Assembly (NCBI RefSeq): GCF_003265705.1
Contig: NW_020312788.1
Coordinates: forward strand, 3,090,193-3,154,192
DNA from: Callorhinus ursinus
Taxonomy: Eukaryota; Chordata; Mammalia; Carnivora; Otariidae
Direction of reading: 5' to 3'
DNA: 64,000 bases
Part shown: positions 11,376 to 23,419 of the stretch, piece by piece
Position numbering within the stretch: position 1 is the stretch's first letter
How the letters are laid out: every line of letters begins with the position of its first letter
Notes under the pieces: generated by a model
What the model saw: the letters and a program-made list of their open reading frames with translations, nothing else
Databases searched by the model: none
What the model was told of the DNA's origin: nothing
Made by a program: the position numbers and the translations under genes

Positions 11376-12309
11376 GGATAAAAATGAGTATTGTTTTTTC
11401 TCCTCCCAGTTGGCTCAGTGGGAGATCCTTTTGGTGCTCTAAAAAGTTATATAATTAGCATGGCACCCGCTGCTCATTGGGTAAGCCAAACTGGTTTTTA
11501 ATGTTCAGAATACAAAACCTGGAGATGTCATCTTCATAACCCTTCCATGCTGTCCCTGATAGCCAAGAGCATTTCTGAATGACAGATCTGTAATAACAGT
11601 GATGATGAGAGTCAAAATTAAATAGCACTCTGAGCTCGGAGCACTGTTCCTTCAGGCCTTCCTAAATCCAAAGAGGCCTTGCATGGTGGCAAGTACATAA
11701 TTTGAATGACATGTCTGTGCTGTCTTCTAGTGCAAAGGAAGCAAAGTGCCAGAACTGCTGACCGAACCACTGACAGACTGGGTGCTTTTCTTGTGTCTCT
11801 TTTCTTAGGGAATCCCCTGATGTGGCAGACAGGATTACATACCTTAGGCATGTTACAGTCTTCTCTTGTACCTTTCTACCATCACATAGACTAGGATCTT
11901 TGATTTGATCAAAGCAGAGAATTTAAATTATTCATAAGGGAAAGAGGCATGGGATGGATTGTCAGGAGAATCCTCCAATCCTCATGGGTTTATTTCACTC
12001 TCTGGGGATTATCGAGGACTCTAAAGCAGCCCCATTACTAGTCTGTCTGTTTCCTTCAAACTCTGGGTGGGAGGTTGCTATTCTCTAGCTCCCAATGATC
12101 AGACCCCATTTATTCAAGCGTTGCTGGGATTCTTAAGGAGATAGACTTGTACCCCACTGAAATCTTATTATATCTGTTGGGGTTTACAGTTGGAAGCTAT
12201 TTCAGGATACAGAGGAGGATTGGATGCCTACAGTCCTGCTCGGGTTAGGTGAAGTGATGAGAAAGAACCCATCTCCGGGCAGGGGCCAATAGCTGACGTG
12301 GAGAACCCA
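11376..12309. other. Intronic sequence, nothing recognised
   Basis: Overlapping short ORFs on both strands lack any domain. No young repeat is present. Confidence 0.4.
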
Positions 12310-12505
12310 GGGGCTATTTTTACTGTTGTTGTTCATTAATAATGACTGAATGCTTGCTGTATACCAGGCCCCATCCCTGCCTGCCTTCTCTCTGAGCTAT
12401 CTATGAAGCAGTTACTGTTACTACCTTATTTTACAGCTGAAGATACTAAGACCTGGAGAGTTAATTGCCAGAAGGTCTCCTGGTTAGTCAGTGTTACAAG
12501 TCAAT
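12310..12505 (-). repeat. MIR-type ancient SINE relic
   Basis: The pattern TACTACCTTATTTTACAGCT, then GAAGATACTAAGACCTGGAG, follows MIR read in antisense (consensus-like: ...TTTTACAGATGAGGAAACTGAGGC...). It is strongly diverged. Confidence 0.55.
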
Positions 12506-12919
12506 GTTACAAATGGTATATAAACTCAAGAAAGTTGTCTTCAGAAACACAGCTATGGTAGGCGGAGTGAACCTAGCGGAAAAAGCATTTTGTATTCTCT
12601 GACTCTCCATAAAACCAAATCAGAGATCTCGAGTAGAGGAGGTAGAGGAGTCTGGTGTAACTGGGACGAGGAGATGTGCTCTCTTGCCTTCTACACTTAT
12701 ACAAAAATAAGTATGCTGGGGACAGTAGAACAGCCTGGAGCCCAGGGCACCAGTGGTGCAGAAGCCGCATTTCCGAATCGTAGATGTAAAGCTTATCCAG
12801 CCGCCCAGAGCCTTGGTGTCGGGCAGACTTGTCCACAGCTTACGTTTCATATGAGTCTTGGCCAGGTCCATCCCCCCACCCTCGGATGCTGTTAGCCTAC
12901 TGCTCGTGAGGAATAGCTT

Positions 12920-13166
12920 GCTTGCTTGCTTGCTTGCTTGCTTTCATTTATTTTATTTATTTATTTATTTATTTTCAAAGATTTTATTTATTTATTTGAC
13001 AGAGAGAGAGACAGCGAGAGCAGGAACACAAGCAGGGGGAGTGGGAGAGGGAGAAGCAGGCTTTCCGCCGAGCAGGGAGCCCGAGGCAGGGCTGGATCCC
13101 AGGACCCCGGGATCACGACCTGAGCCGAAGGCAGACGCTTAACGACTGAGCCACCCAGGCGCCCCA
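12920..13166 (-). mobile_element. Can-SINE with expanded microsatellite tail and 11-bp TSD
   Basis: The antisense body has AAAGATTTTATTTATTTATT, GATCACGACCTGAGCCGAAG and GAGCCACCCAGGCGCCCC. The duplication AGGAATAGCTT occurs at 12909-12919 and 13167-13177. Between the left duplication and the body lie (GCTT)n and (TTTA)n tracts, so the 3' tail has grown into two tetranucleotide repeats. Confidence 0.94.
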
Positions 13167-13177
13167 AGGAATAGCTT

Positions 13178-14968
13178 TTTGGCCAGAAATCTTTTCAGGG
13201 TAACAGGCCTCATTTATTTCTCCCAGATCCGTTCCTAATGTGACATCTCTCCTACTGATCATGGCCCCGGCTTGTGTTGCAACTGAAATGCTTCAGCACA
13301 GAAACCTTTTTTTTTTTTTTTTGGTTATTTGGGTATTTACAGAGGATTGGTTACCTCCATGTGCAGATTTGTCTGCTGTGATTACATTGACTTAATGCCA
13401 TGCAGCACGTAAGGAGGAATAGTGTTGTGCTTGATGCAATTAGATTTCTTGAATATTTCTTGAGAGCTTGCCTATGTGCCAGGCACTATGGGGAGAGACA
13501 TGACAGAGCATCATAGCTTCTCTCGCCCATCTTTTGAATTCTGTATATTTACTTAAAGTGTTCATAATTGTTCCCCCTTACCATCCCTTATCTTTGTTAC
13601 GGATATTTACTGGCTTATTTTTTCACATCAACTAATTCTCTTAAACTTGACAAATAATCAGTGTTTATTTTATTTTGCATCGGACCAGTGGAGAAAGGCT
13701 GTGCTTTATGTTAATCATTTTGGAAGGAGCCCCCTTGACTTTTCCTTCTGAACCCCTTCCCTGTCCAGTGGCACTGTTTTTTGTACTTCCTTATGAAAAG
13801 CACATTTATCAATTTACAGTAAAGAAGCAAATAGCAAGTAGTTTGCAGGATGTGCTGTATAAATACTTCTGTAGAGTGAGAATTCTTGTTTATCCAGCCT
13901 GACCGCCTTTATTAAATTTTCACTGAAGTCAAGAGATCTTAAAAAGCTAAATTAGGCTTAAAAACTTGTCAGAGATCAACAGACTGGGTATAAAGGTCAG
14001 TCACTGAAAAAAACCATCATGAAGGAAATTGTTGGGTTTATCTTTTTTATTAGTGAACCTTAGATCAGAAAAATGAGTGATCCCCCCAGTCTTGGTAAGT
14101 CCTGCCCTTTATGGTGCAGTTACACACATGGGGCTTGCTCATTTAACATTCTCAGTGTGTTTTTCAATATCATCAAAATGGTGAGTATGGCTCTAAAATA
14201 TGGATTCCATGACTCACGCATGAAAATCAATTTCATTATTTGACAGTCATACAGCATGTGTTTGAACACAGGCAAACAATTTTGAGCATTTGGAATAAGA
14301 TTCCATCTTACACTAGTCTGCTTTTCAGTCGTGTCCTCAATTGCACTGTTCGTGGTGGAGGTAGCCTCCCACCATCGCAGAGCAAGCTTCATGGCTAAGT
14401 CAACCGTCTTTCCCGTTTTGGTGAGCTATAGGTACTTGGGATTTTTCAATTAGGATGGTTTGATTTCTATGCCAGGTGATGAATGCCATTTTATTTACTT
14501 TATTGGGACTGTTGAAGGGATGGTTTCTTCCTGAAACAATGTGATAATCAGAGCCATAAATTAGTGCTCTAGATCCAGAGAAGAAATGCAGTGGTTGCTG
14601 AAGGTATAAATGTTGACTTTTAAAAATCTGCCAGGATCAGATGAGAAGGAAGAAGGCATCATGTGGCAGGTGCATTCTAAGGACCACCTTACAGTAAGAG
14701 GAAGAGTGGTGCATTCGGATCAGCTGTGGGTCTTTCAAAAAGGCGTCCATGAGAAACACATAAGATTGAACTTCAGATTTCCCCCCTCACTTGTGGCCAT
14801 CTTCAGACTGAAAAAGCAGTTTTGTAGAAATACTTAGATTTTTAGTTAATTAGCCCTCACTTTAAATCATAGCATGCAAATAATGCTTTCACATCCCCTT
14901 GCCTTTTGGGGATCTATTAATCCAAAGGAAGCTTCTCACACTTGCTCTCAGGTGCCTGCCCTACTCTT
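13178..14968. other. Intronic sequence with an L2-like relic
   Basis: About 13440-13510 (TATGTGCCAGGCACTATGGG) reads as an antisense L2 3' end. An oligo(T) run lies near 13305-13322. The remaining sequence, with ORFs of up to 90 codons, is unassigned. Confidence 0.4.
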
Positions 14969-14975
14969 CATGCTC

Positions 14976-15070
14976 TCTCTTTCTTTCTTTTCTTTTTCTT
15001 TCTTTTCTTCTTTCTTTTCTTCTTTTTTTTTTTCTTTCTTTTTCTTTTTCTTTCTCTCTCTCTCTCTCAT
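14976..15070. repeat. Polypyrimidine tract, (CTTT)n and (CT)n
   Basis: About 95 bases of almost pure C/T, mixing TTTCTTTC and CTCTCTCT units. It continues into the 3' tail side of the antisense SINE that follows and probably grew from that tail. Confidence 0.9.
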
Positions 15071-15285
15071 CCTCCTCCTAAGATTTGCTTAGTTATTTTA
15101 GAGCGAGAGAATGTTTGAGCACACACAAATGGGGGGAGTGGCGCACAGGGAGAGATTCTCAAGCAAACACCCCCCCTCCCGCCTTTGAGCTTGGAGCCGC
15201 ATGCAGGGCTCTATCTCATGGCCCAGAGATCACGAACCGAAACCAAGAGTTGGTTGCTTAACCAACTGAGCTACACAGGCGCCGC
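15071..15285 (-). mobile_element. Older, diverged Can-SINE
   Basis: In antisense it reads GAGATCACGAACCGAAACC, AAGAGTTGGTTGCTTAACC and AACTGAGCTACACAGGCGCC. The CCAAGAGTTGGTTGCTTAAC wording is of an older carnivore SINE subfamily than most copies here. The body is diverged and no clear duplication was found. Confidence 0.88.
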
Positions 15286-17560
15286 TCTTTGTGGTTTTTC
15301 AACCCTGTTAGTGTCAGTACTTGGAGAATCCTACAACTCCAAGCCTCAAAAGCAAGTGGATGCTTTTGGGGGTGGGGAGGCTTGAGTTTTTGAATTTTTT
15401 TATTTTTGTTTTTACATTATTCTGAATAAAAGCCCTGTCCCTAATCCAGCGTCCTGACAAGTGCTGCGTGATGTGCTCTAATAAATGTATATTTCTTTCT
15501 GATGCCCACCAACAACCTATCAAATGCCTAGTAACAAGGTTTATTTTCTGTGCAGCTGTGTATTTTATAAATAGCCATTTGCTGAAGTAATTTCAGGAAA
15601 GTCCAATTTGAGGATTTATGATGTCTTTGCCAAAGACAAAGGGTCACCCACACTAGACTGTAAATACATTTACTTATAGGCCATTTCTCTGAAATGGATC
15701 AAAAGAGAAAATACTTGCTCAATCTCATTTTTCATTAAATTTAATCGTCTTAAGTCACTACATGTGGTAAAGCCAGGGAGGATTCTGCTTTCATTTCTAA
15801 CCTAGAGGATACTGGTATTAACACTTATTATGCATTAGTCCTTCACAGTTTTCTCCTTTATTGGGTGGGTATTTTAAACTGAGTTAAAAGTGATCATTTT
15901 CCCTTTAAATTTGCTAATTTTTAATGTGGCTTTCCCTGGATATGATATGTATAAACTGACAGGAAAGTTAAAGCATCGTTCTTGCTACTTTTGTGATGCC
16001 CTCGCTAAAGTGTGAAGAATTTTATTATCTGCTCACTTTGTTATTGCAGCTGTAGAAACCATGGCTAACTCTCTTGATTAGTAGCAGGCATTCTTTTTTT
16101 TAAAAAACTTTTAAGCAAACAACGATCCTTTTTCCCTTCTGAAGCAACACAGTTGGGTGTGTTGAGCAGAGCACGTCTTCAATTTGGCCAGACTTGGAGC
16201 TTCCTCTTGAAATGGAGATACCCTGCAGCCTGCCATCTTAGCCGTTAGCCACCTCTCCTGGGGAGGACATAACCTAAATCTGTCTCCTCTGTATTCACAG
16301 TAGAATGTTACATCTGCACTTAGGTTTTAGCTGAAGTGAAAGATCTATGTTTAATCAACAAATCTGCAAGAACTATCAGATGCCTTCCAGTGCTGGTCAG
16401 AGTTCAGTCACAGAATCACCCATCATAGCACTTGACAAAGACACTTTCAGGGCATCAGGAAACAGTCTGTATAGGCCATTCATTTCTCCAGATTCTTCGG
16501 GCTCCCACTGTTGAGGTAAATCATCAGGAAATAATGTACCTCGGCTATATTATTTTAGCTCCCAGCAGAAATGCCATCACTTAGGTAAGATTTAATATGG
16601 TGCCTTCAGCACATGGGAGAAAAAAAAATTCATCTTTTGCACCACATAGTTGGAAGACATTTATATGAAAAAAGTTTCTTTCCTTTACAACATAGAGTTG
16701 AAGACATTACTCCGTGCCCCTTATAAAGGGGCTTATAAAGGAAGCCCTTATAAAGGGGCTTCCATACAGGATTTCTCCTTGATATTAATGCCAAGGGGAA
16801 AATATCTGCATGTTTCTTTTTTGATAAAGAACTGTATCATGCAATACTTTTTCATTTTTTTGCCCGAGCTGCAAGCAAACAAAGCTAAATTCAGTGCTCA
16901 GTGGGAGTTACTGATGTCTCAAGTATGTGTAGTATCTCTTTCTCTGTTCCCTTTAATTTCTGTTATTTTTGATAATCAAATGTTCAGCTGTATATTTGGT
17001 TTAACTTTGAACTACTTACCATCCTTTTTTGCAAGAATTAAACAGTGAGGAAGATTGTTTCCCATAATAATTAAAGATTGTAACAGTTTGTGTCTTAAAG
17101 TAAATTTCAGTCATCTTGAAACTTACCCAGGAATGCTGCAGGTACGGCAGCACCCCCCACTTCCCCATATGCTGTCTATTGATCTGCATAAACACACCTA
17201 CCATGACATGAGATCAAGAGCCCAACTGGACATTTACTGAATCCACATCTTAGAGGTGCCTTTTGTATTTTTAGTATAACTTACTTGGCATGCAGACTTG
17301 GGAGCCTCATGCATTGAAGAAAGGTTATCTGTCACAAAGACATTGAGTCCAGGTTTTCTACAGTAAACCCTAACATACGCGAGACCTTCCAACACAAGTG
17401 ATGTTAATGAAGACTGCTTCTATATTTCTACCAGTGGATTTCAATCAAGAGACATACACAAAAACCCCTAACTAGTAAGTGTGCTTAATAGTTTTTCCTG
17501 CTGCTAAAAAATGTAAACTTTGACTAGACTGCAATGTTTCCACTTCTACCTGCTGTACAC
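15286..17560. other. Intronic sequence with a small hairpin cluster
   Basis: Apart from the TTATAAAG repeat cluster at 16717-16763, no repeat or gene was recognised. The ORF at 16650-17048 (132 codons) runs through that cluster and has no known domain. Confidence 0.4.
16717..16763. repeat. Direct and inverted repeat cluster around TTATAAAG
   Basis: The 17-mer CCCTTATAAAGGGGCTT occurs at 16718-16734 and 16745-16761, 27 bp apart. The second copy lies in a perfect 8-bp hairpin, GGAAGCCC (16740-16747) pairing with GGGCTTCC (16756-16763) around an 8-base loop. Confidence 0.9.
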
Positions 17561-17568
17561 CTGACTCT

Positions 17569-17750
17569 TTTTTTTTTTAAGATTTTATTTATTTATTTGA
17601 CAGAGCACAAGCGGGGGAGGGGCAGAGGGAGAGGGAGAAGCAGGCTCCCCATTGCGCAGGGAGCCCGATGTGGGACTCGATCCCAGGACCCTGTGATCAT
17701 GACCTGAGCCGAAGGCAGACGCTTAACTGACTGAGCCACCCAGGCATCCC
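17569..17750 (-). mobile_element. Can-SINE with short TSD
   Basis: The antisense order is oligo(T), AAGATTTTATTTATTTATTT, GATCATGACCTGAGCCGAAG, GAGCCACCCAGGCATCCC. The duplication CTGACTCT occurs at 17561-17568 and 17751-17758. Confidence 0.94.
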
Positions 17751-17758
17751 CTGACTCT

Positions 17759-19239
17759 AGTTTTTATATGGTCACTCCATTTCCCTTTTGGCCTATCAGT
17801 AAAAATCAATTCAGTAAATATATTCACTGGACATTCTAAATGCCGAAAAGGACTGCCACCCATGAAAATACAGTTCCATAAAGTTGACAGGAAGCAGAGC
17901 CCTTACACAGTAATCTGTTCACTCATGATTTACCACAGTTGGGACATAACAATCGATTTTGTACTGTGTAGGCAAAGCATTATTAAAATTTTATGTATTA
18001 AGCTCTGAAATAAATATGACAAAATGTTACCATTTTAAGAGTTCTGGATGGTAGGTTCATGTATATTTGCTTTATTACTCTTTGAACTCTCCTGTATGTG
18101 GAAGTGTTTTTCATGGTTTTCCAGAGTCTGTACTAGAGGGAAAAAAGAAACAAGTCTGGGTTGGAGAGTGGGCAGGGTGGGTGAAAGGGAACAGCCGCGC
18201 CCTCTACCTGGCCGGCATGTAGATTTTCGAGAGGTTTCTGTTAAAGGAACTGAGTTAAGATTATTTCCAAGTGAAAACTACTTTTGTAGACCGTAAAGGC
18301 AGTTATTTATGAAATTTTTGCATATGATTTATGCATGGGTATAAGCATCGTACAGTGCGTGAGAAGTTTCTTTGCAAGGCTTTTCACGCACACCTCTAAT
18401 TTAGGTGTCAGCTATGTGAAATCCTGTGTGGCCAGACTGCTTGTTCCATATGGACGGTAAATCCGAAAGGCCTTCAGGCTGCTCAGTGACCAGGGGGATG
18501 CATCAGAGTCCTTAGCCTGCGGTTCTAGCTGCAGAAATACCTATAGACAACCAGTGTGGAAGTCAAATTCCTTAAGATAGATCAAGATACCTTATTTCAA
18601 GAAACCGTGTGTATGTGCATGCATGCACACACAATTATATTATTCACCGCCCATGTTTTCTTGTTAAAGGGAACTGTACAACTTCCCGATCTATTTATTT
18701 GACGTTGATCATAAGCTGTGTGATGCTGCATGGCTTGGTATAGATGAGAATTCTGGATGCTATCAACTTACACCTTGCTAGGCCATAGGCATATTTTCAG
18801 ATGTCTGAAGGTACAATCCTGAAAGGAATTTTCACTTTCACGTTTTAGGAGACTCACTGATCCAAAAGGCTCTTTTAAGGCAAGTTAAATGCAAGGCCAA
18901 GGTGTGGGGGTGATGGGGTGGTAGGTATGTGACTCATACTCCTGGAGCATGTTCAGGGTATATGGAGATCTGTACTTTGAAGAGAGCTTCCCTTTCAAGC
19001 AGGGCTTTGGGGCACAGTGCTGATGGGTACAGCACTGGCTCTTAACCTTTATGTCTGCCATCATCACCTCAATCCTATATGGAACCCATTCCCATCTGTC
19101 ACATCTCTCACTGTGTGCAGCACTTCTTAATGGCCAGGGGTAGGGGCATCACTGAGGGAAGGAATTCTTCCCTTCGAGAGTGCACCTCAGCTCACCCTGC
19201 AGTTGGAGAACCACCCCTTGAGAATAAACGGCAGTCATC
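17759..19239. other. Intronic sequence, nothing recognised
   Basis: Unassigned intron. A short GTGTGTATGTGCATGCATGC patch is present near 18607. Confidence 0.4.
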
Positions 19240-19345
19240 TAGAAGCCTCAGTCCCAGGTTTGGGTGTCGTTTCTGCCCTAAATGACTTCTAGGACAGGCC
19301 TAACACCTAGTAGATGATCGATAAGTATTTATGGAGTGTTGAGTG
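19240..19345 (+). repeat. L2 LINE 3'-end relic
   Basis: ACACCTAGTAGATGATCGAT and AAGTATTTATGGAGTGTTGA, ending GTGAATTA, follow the L2 3' terminus (...GTAGGTGCTCAATAAATATTTGTTGAATGA...) with substitutions. Confidence 0.55.
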
Positions 19346-19480
19346 AATTAGCCGGCTGTGTAATCTTAAGCAAGCCACTTAATCTCTTTGGCTTCAGTTT
19401 CTTCACCTCAGGAATGAGGGAAATGGATTGGGTGACCAAATTAGGGCCCCCGTCAGTTGTAAAATTATACGATTCTGTGA
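19346..19480 (+). repeat. MIR ancient SINE relic
   Basis: CTGTGTAATCTTAAGCAAGC, CACTTAATCTCTTTGGCTTC and AGTTTCTTCACCTCAGGAAT match the MIR core (TGTGACCTTGGGCAAGTCAC..., CCTCAGTTTCCTCATCTG). It directly follows the L2 3' end. Confidence 0.75.
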
Positions 19481-20816
19481 TTGGCCCTTTACCTCAGAGA
19501 AGATGAATTTGACAGGAGTGTGAAGGATGGAGAGAGTGAGAACCAGGGGAGGGCAAATGCGCCGTTCTCTGAATCAGACTGTCCTACTTTTTCTCTTGCT
19601 ACTTTTTAAGCACTTCTTTACGTTGGGATTTCCCTGGTACTTTTACCTCCCGTTAGCTGTCCTTCTCTGGGAAGACTGTCAACCCTTTAAGGCCTGGAAC
19701 CACGACTTTCCCCTCTACTGCTCTGTGCCTCAGAATACTGGGCAGCAGAATGCCCGACAGCTCCGTGAGGGGCCCACTGGGTGTCTGCACACAGCTCCCT
19801 TAATCCGGGAGGGTGGCAATTTTTCCTGTCTTCCTGCAGAAGAACTTGAAGTAGAGGTTGGTGAGGTGAAGTGCTAACTGAAGGTCATTGCTGGCGCATG
19901 GCTGAGCTGCAGAGCCCAGATGGACCTTCTCTGGTCCCGAAGGCAGGGTGGTTGGCTGACCTAAAGTCTCAGCTCTAGGAACGCCCAGAGATGCACGGAA
20001 ACACTGCATCCGAGCAGCCACGGGCCTGAACGCAGGGGGCTTCTTTTTTCTCTTCCTGATTCTTTTGTTTCCGGGCCTTACCTGTAGGTGTCCTTCAACT
20101 TATCGTTGGCTTTGGCATCATTTTCCACATCTCATTAAGTACAACAATTTTCTTCCTGGGCTACAACACATTCATCTGCCAAGGATTACACCCCGAGTAA
20201 TGGCTCCCTCAACCTTTCGTGGCCTTTTCCTTTTGCTGTACATCTGTGGCTCTAGCGAGGGCATTCCCTGTATGTCTGCGTGTGGTGTATGTGAGTGTGG
20301 ATAAAATACCCTTTGTTCATTAGATCCTTTATTCTCCTCTTGTGGCAGATAATGGTGACCTGCCTTTGGTCAGTGGTCGTGGAGTTTTAGAGAAATGGAT
20401 GATTTGAGACATCTTAAGGAGGTATGACCCACAAGTCGTGGTAACTGGCTGTCACCACCATTTGCTGCCAGAGGGAGCAGAGAGAGAGAGGAGCAAATTT
20501 GAGAGGAAAAGTGATGCATCCCATTTTGCATATGCTGGGTTTTTCAGTGTCTGCACAGTGCATGGAGAGATGCTGTGTAGGCAGTTGATAATGGGTTTAA
20601 AGCTCTGGGGAAGTACCTGGGTTTGAGTTACGCATTTGGAATTACTCATCCAGAAAGAGAAGGAGAAGGGAAGATGGTGGGGGCAGAACATTCACACTAA
20701 AGGGACAGGCAGACAGCAGTGTTTGGGCACAAAAAGAAAGGGCAGTCAGGGAACTGGGGTGATGGTGTCTCAGAGGCCAAGCAGAGGCACTTGACAAAAG
20801 CCAGACTTGTAAAATT

Positions 20817-20965
20817 TTCACTCATTCATTCATTCATTCATTCATTCATTCATTCATCTGTGCATTCCCAAGGCACTGTGCTGGGTGCTGAGGGGAAGAG
20901 CCATGAACAAGGCAAGCTGAAGGTCTTTGCTCTTTGGCAACTTCATGTCTAGTAGGTGAGGTGGA
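20817..20965 (-). repeat. L2 3' end in antisense with (ATTC)n expansion
   Basis: Nine or so CATT/ATTC units at about 20820-20857 are followed by AAGGCACTGTGCTGGGTGCT and GAGCCATGAACAAGGCAAGC. Native L2 elements end in GAATGAATGA, so the tetranucleotide tract looks grown from that terminus. Confidence 0.75.
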
Positions 20966-21189
20966 CATTAAGGTACTGGCATTACATTTGTACAGAATGT
21001 GGAATACTGAGTACAGGACTGAAGGTGAGGAGAGCATGCTGGAAAGGGGCCTACCCTCATCTGGCTACATTTACCCTTCTTTTGTGGTCTTCCCCGGAAG
21101 GGCATGGTTGGAGTCAGTCAAGTGGAGGGAGAGTGAGAGTGGAGACTTCCTAGCAGTGAGGGAAGCTGGCCCTCCAACTAACTGGAGCC

Positions 21190-21455
21190 CCCTGAAGAGC
21201 TTCTCTTTTCTCTCCCCACCTGTTTCCCTCTGTACCAGGCCTGTCCCACCAGCACACAAATGTTTTTCTCCCATCTTCAAAAGTCCTCTCTTTACTCCAT
21301 CCCCCACTGCAGCTATTTCTCCACCCCCTTACAGCTAAACTCCTCAAAAGACCTGCGCTTGACTGTAATCCCTTTCCTCCCCGGCTCCTGAGCCCACCAC
21401 AGTCAGGCCTTTGACCTCCCCGCAGTGCTCACCCTGTGCCTTTGCAAAGCTGGAT
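21190..21455 (+). repeat. L2 LINE ORF-region fragment
   Basis: CCTTACAGCTAAACTCCTCA, GACTGTAATCCCTTTCCTCC and AGTCAGGCCTTTGACCTCC correspond to L2. The same block occurs in the larger L2 at 34.5 kb, in the same orientation. Confidence 0.75.
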
Positions 21456-21600
21456 CTGGGGAAGGAGGGCAGGCTGGAGATAGCAACAAGGTGAGCAGGG
21501 GACAGTGTTGGGACAGTTAAAGGTGGGGAGACAGGTCGAAGCAGGTGTTGGGGGGGCTCATGCTAAGGATTTTACAGTTTGTTTTAAGAATACAGGGGAA

Positions 21601-21731
21601 GGCGCCAGGGTGGCTCAGTCGGTTAAGCATCCGACTGTTGATTTCAGCTCAGGTCTTGATCTCAGGGTCCTGAGTTCAAGCCCTGTGTGGAGCTCCATGC
21701 TGGGTGAGGAGCCTACTTTAAAAAAAAAAAA
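21601..21731 (+). mobile_element. Short, older Can-SINE
   Basis: The head is GGCGCCAGGGTGGCTCAGTC, then TGTTGATTTCAGCTCAGGTC, GATCTCAGGGTCCTGAGTTC, and an ending in CCTACTTTAAAAAAA. It is about 130 bp and lacks the long CT-rich body. The duplication AATACAGGG occurs at 21589-21597 and 21731-21739. This is an ancestral carnivore subtype shared in form with felids. Confidence 0.9.
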
Positions 21732-21944
21732 ATACAGGGAAGAAAAGGGAGTCTTTCAGCAAGGGAGAGGCATGATCAGATATCCAGATAACAAGCTGCC
21801 TGGCTCCTGTGCAGATCATGAGCTTGAATTTGGAGAGACCAATTAGGAGCATGTACAGACTCAGGGCAGAGCTCACAGTGGCTTGGGTAAGGGTTGTGCA
21901 CTGGAGAAGACAATGGGTAACATGCATTCAGTTCTAGATTTAGT

Positions 21945-22140
21945 TCAGATCTGCTAATGAGATGTAGGATTTTGGATATGTCCTTTATCCTTTCTGAGCC
22001 TCCGTTTCCTTGTCTATAAAATAATAGGGGATAAGAGCCATCCCCACGTCGAGGGTTGTTTTGAGCATGGCATGAGATAACATCAGTGAAGCACCAAGCA
22101 CATACTGGCAGGCAGTAAATGCCATTAATTATTATTTTCC
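21945..22140 (+). repeat. MIR ancient SINE relic
   Basis: CTTTCTGAGCCTCCGTTTCC, TTGTCTATAAAATAATAGGG, GGGTTGTTTTGAGCATGGCA and CATACTGGCAGGCAGTAAAT follow the MIR 3' half in order. Confidence 0.75.
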
Positions 22141-23158
22141 CCATCTCACAGTTGAAGAAACAGAGGACAGATGCCAAACAAGTAGCAAGTGGATTTCAAT
22201 GTAGACCTCTGTCCCCACGGCTCTGTTACCTCCTCAGTCTGTGCCAGGCTCTCTGCTGGTGTGGAGAGAGATGCCCAGCAAGCTTAGTGGGAGCCATAGT
22301 CCTTTTCTGTCCTAAGCCTGTGGGAAGAGACTTCAGTTCAGTGCCAAGAGCAGGAAAGAAGCAAGCTGAACTAAAAGTGACATCCTGATTCTTAGCCTGT
22401 TTGAAAGTCTCCTTCCTGTTCTCAACAGGGGGAAACATTCCAGGAGGGTATGAGTGGGAGTCCCTCTGGACTCCCTTGGACACCGGCAGCTTCATCGTGA
22501 CCTGAAATCTTAGATTCAAATAAGAGAAAAGGGGGCTGTGTGTTGCTTAGAAGGGAGGGGCCATGTCTGGACCCCTAGAAAACACCGTACCTGCCAGTGT
22601 TACCCCAACTGCGTCCTTCAGCCTCAGAACTTGGGGAAATGGTTGGCACTCAGCCTCACTGCAGAGCATCCCTGTGGTGGAGGGTACGCGGTGCCAATGG
22701 CACTTATGGTTGCCCATGCCCTTTGACAACCAGTGGTCTCTGGGCTTCTAAGCATTTTGATCACATCTGGTTCTTGGGGGATGTGTGCCTTTTTTGGCAT
22801 GGGCTGAAAGACATGAATGTGAAGCTAAGGAATGCACATAGTCCTGAACTGGCATTTTGGCTTTGGAGCCCTCCAGGAACAATAACTCTATCAGACTGTC
22901 CTGACGTGGTACGTTAAGAAGTGCAGAAAAATGCTACCTCCTAGAAAATGCAGACTCCAACTGCGCAGGCCCCCTGCACCTCCGTCACCAGGAACGCTCA
23001 CATGCTCACTCACGTGATGGTCATCCCCACCCTCCAAGCCAGCTGCCTCATTCGAGGGTTCACGGTGTCCCTTGCAGGTGAATTGAATGAGCAAGAAGGA
23101 AGACTTTAAACATGACAATCTGTATCTCTGGATTTGTCACTTTGAACATAGCAAAAAA
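22141..23158. other. Intronic sequence, nothing recognised
   Basis: A comparatively GC-richer stretch with many overlapping short ORFs on both strands, none with a recognisable domain or splice pattern. Confidence 0.4.
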
Positions 23159-23159
23159 A

Positions 23160-23239
23160 TATATATAATATATAGTATATGTATTTTATATATAACCTAT
23201 ATATATAATATATAGCATATGTATTTTACATATAACCTA
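23160..23239. repeat. AT-rich 40-bp tandem duplication
   Basis: Unit 1 is 23160-23199 and unit 2 is 23200-23239, differing by two T/C changes. Each contains ATGTATTTTA and ends TAACCTA. The array lies beside a 20-base alternating purine-pyrimidine stretch. Confidence 0.93.
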
Positions 23240-23259
23240 TATATTGATATGTATCTCAA

Positions 23260-23279
23260 GCGCGTGCGCACGTGTGTGT
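23260..23279. repeat. Alternating purine-pyrimidine tract (Z-DNA candidate)
   Basis: GCGCGTGCGCACGTGTGTGT alternates purine and pyrimidine at every one of 20 positions and includes four CG dinucleotides, uncommon in this CpG-poor intron. Confidence 0.85.
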
Positions 23280-23419
23280 TTTTAAATGTGATTGAGCCCA
23301 AATTCCTGTCTGGTTTAATCAGCTGGTGCTGAGCAGTTGTTGCCCTTTTTAAATGGGGAAGAAACTTTCCAGCCGGCAGAACACATCTCCCTGATTTGTT
23401 TTTACTGTACTTTCTGCTT

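Noticed and set aside
14976..15070. CRISPR-like or phase-variable repeat
   Set aside because: It is a eukaryotic polypyrimidine microsatellite next to a SINE tail; there are no spacers or repeats of CRISPR type.
20934..21338. 134-codon ORF on the + strand
   Set aside because: It runs from antisense L2 into sense L2 text; it is repeat-derived.
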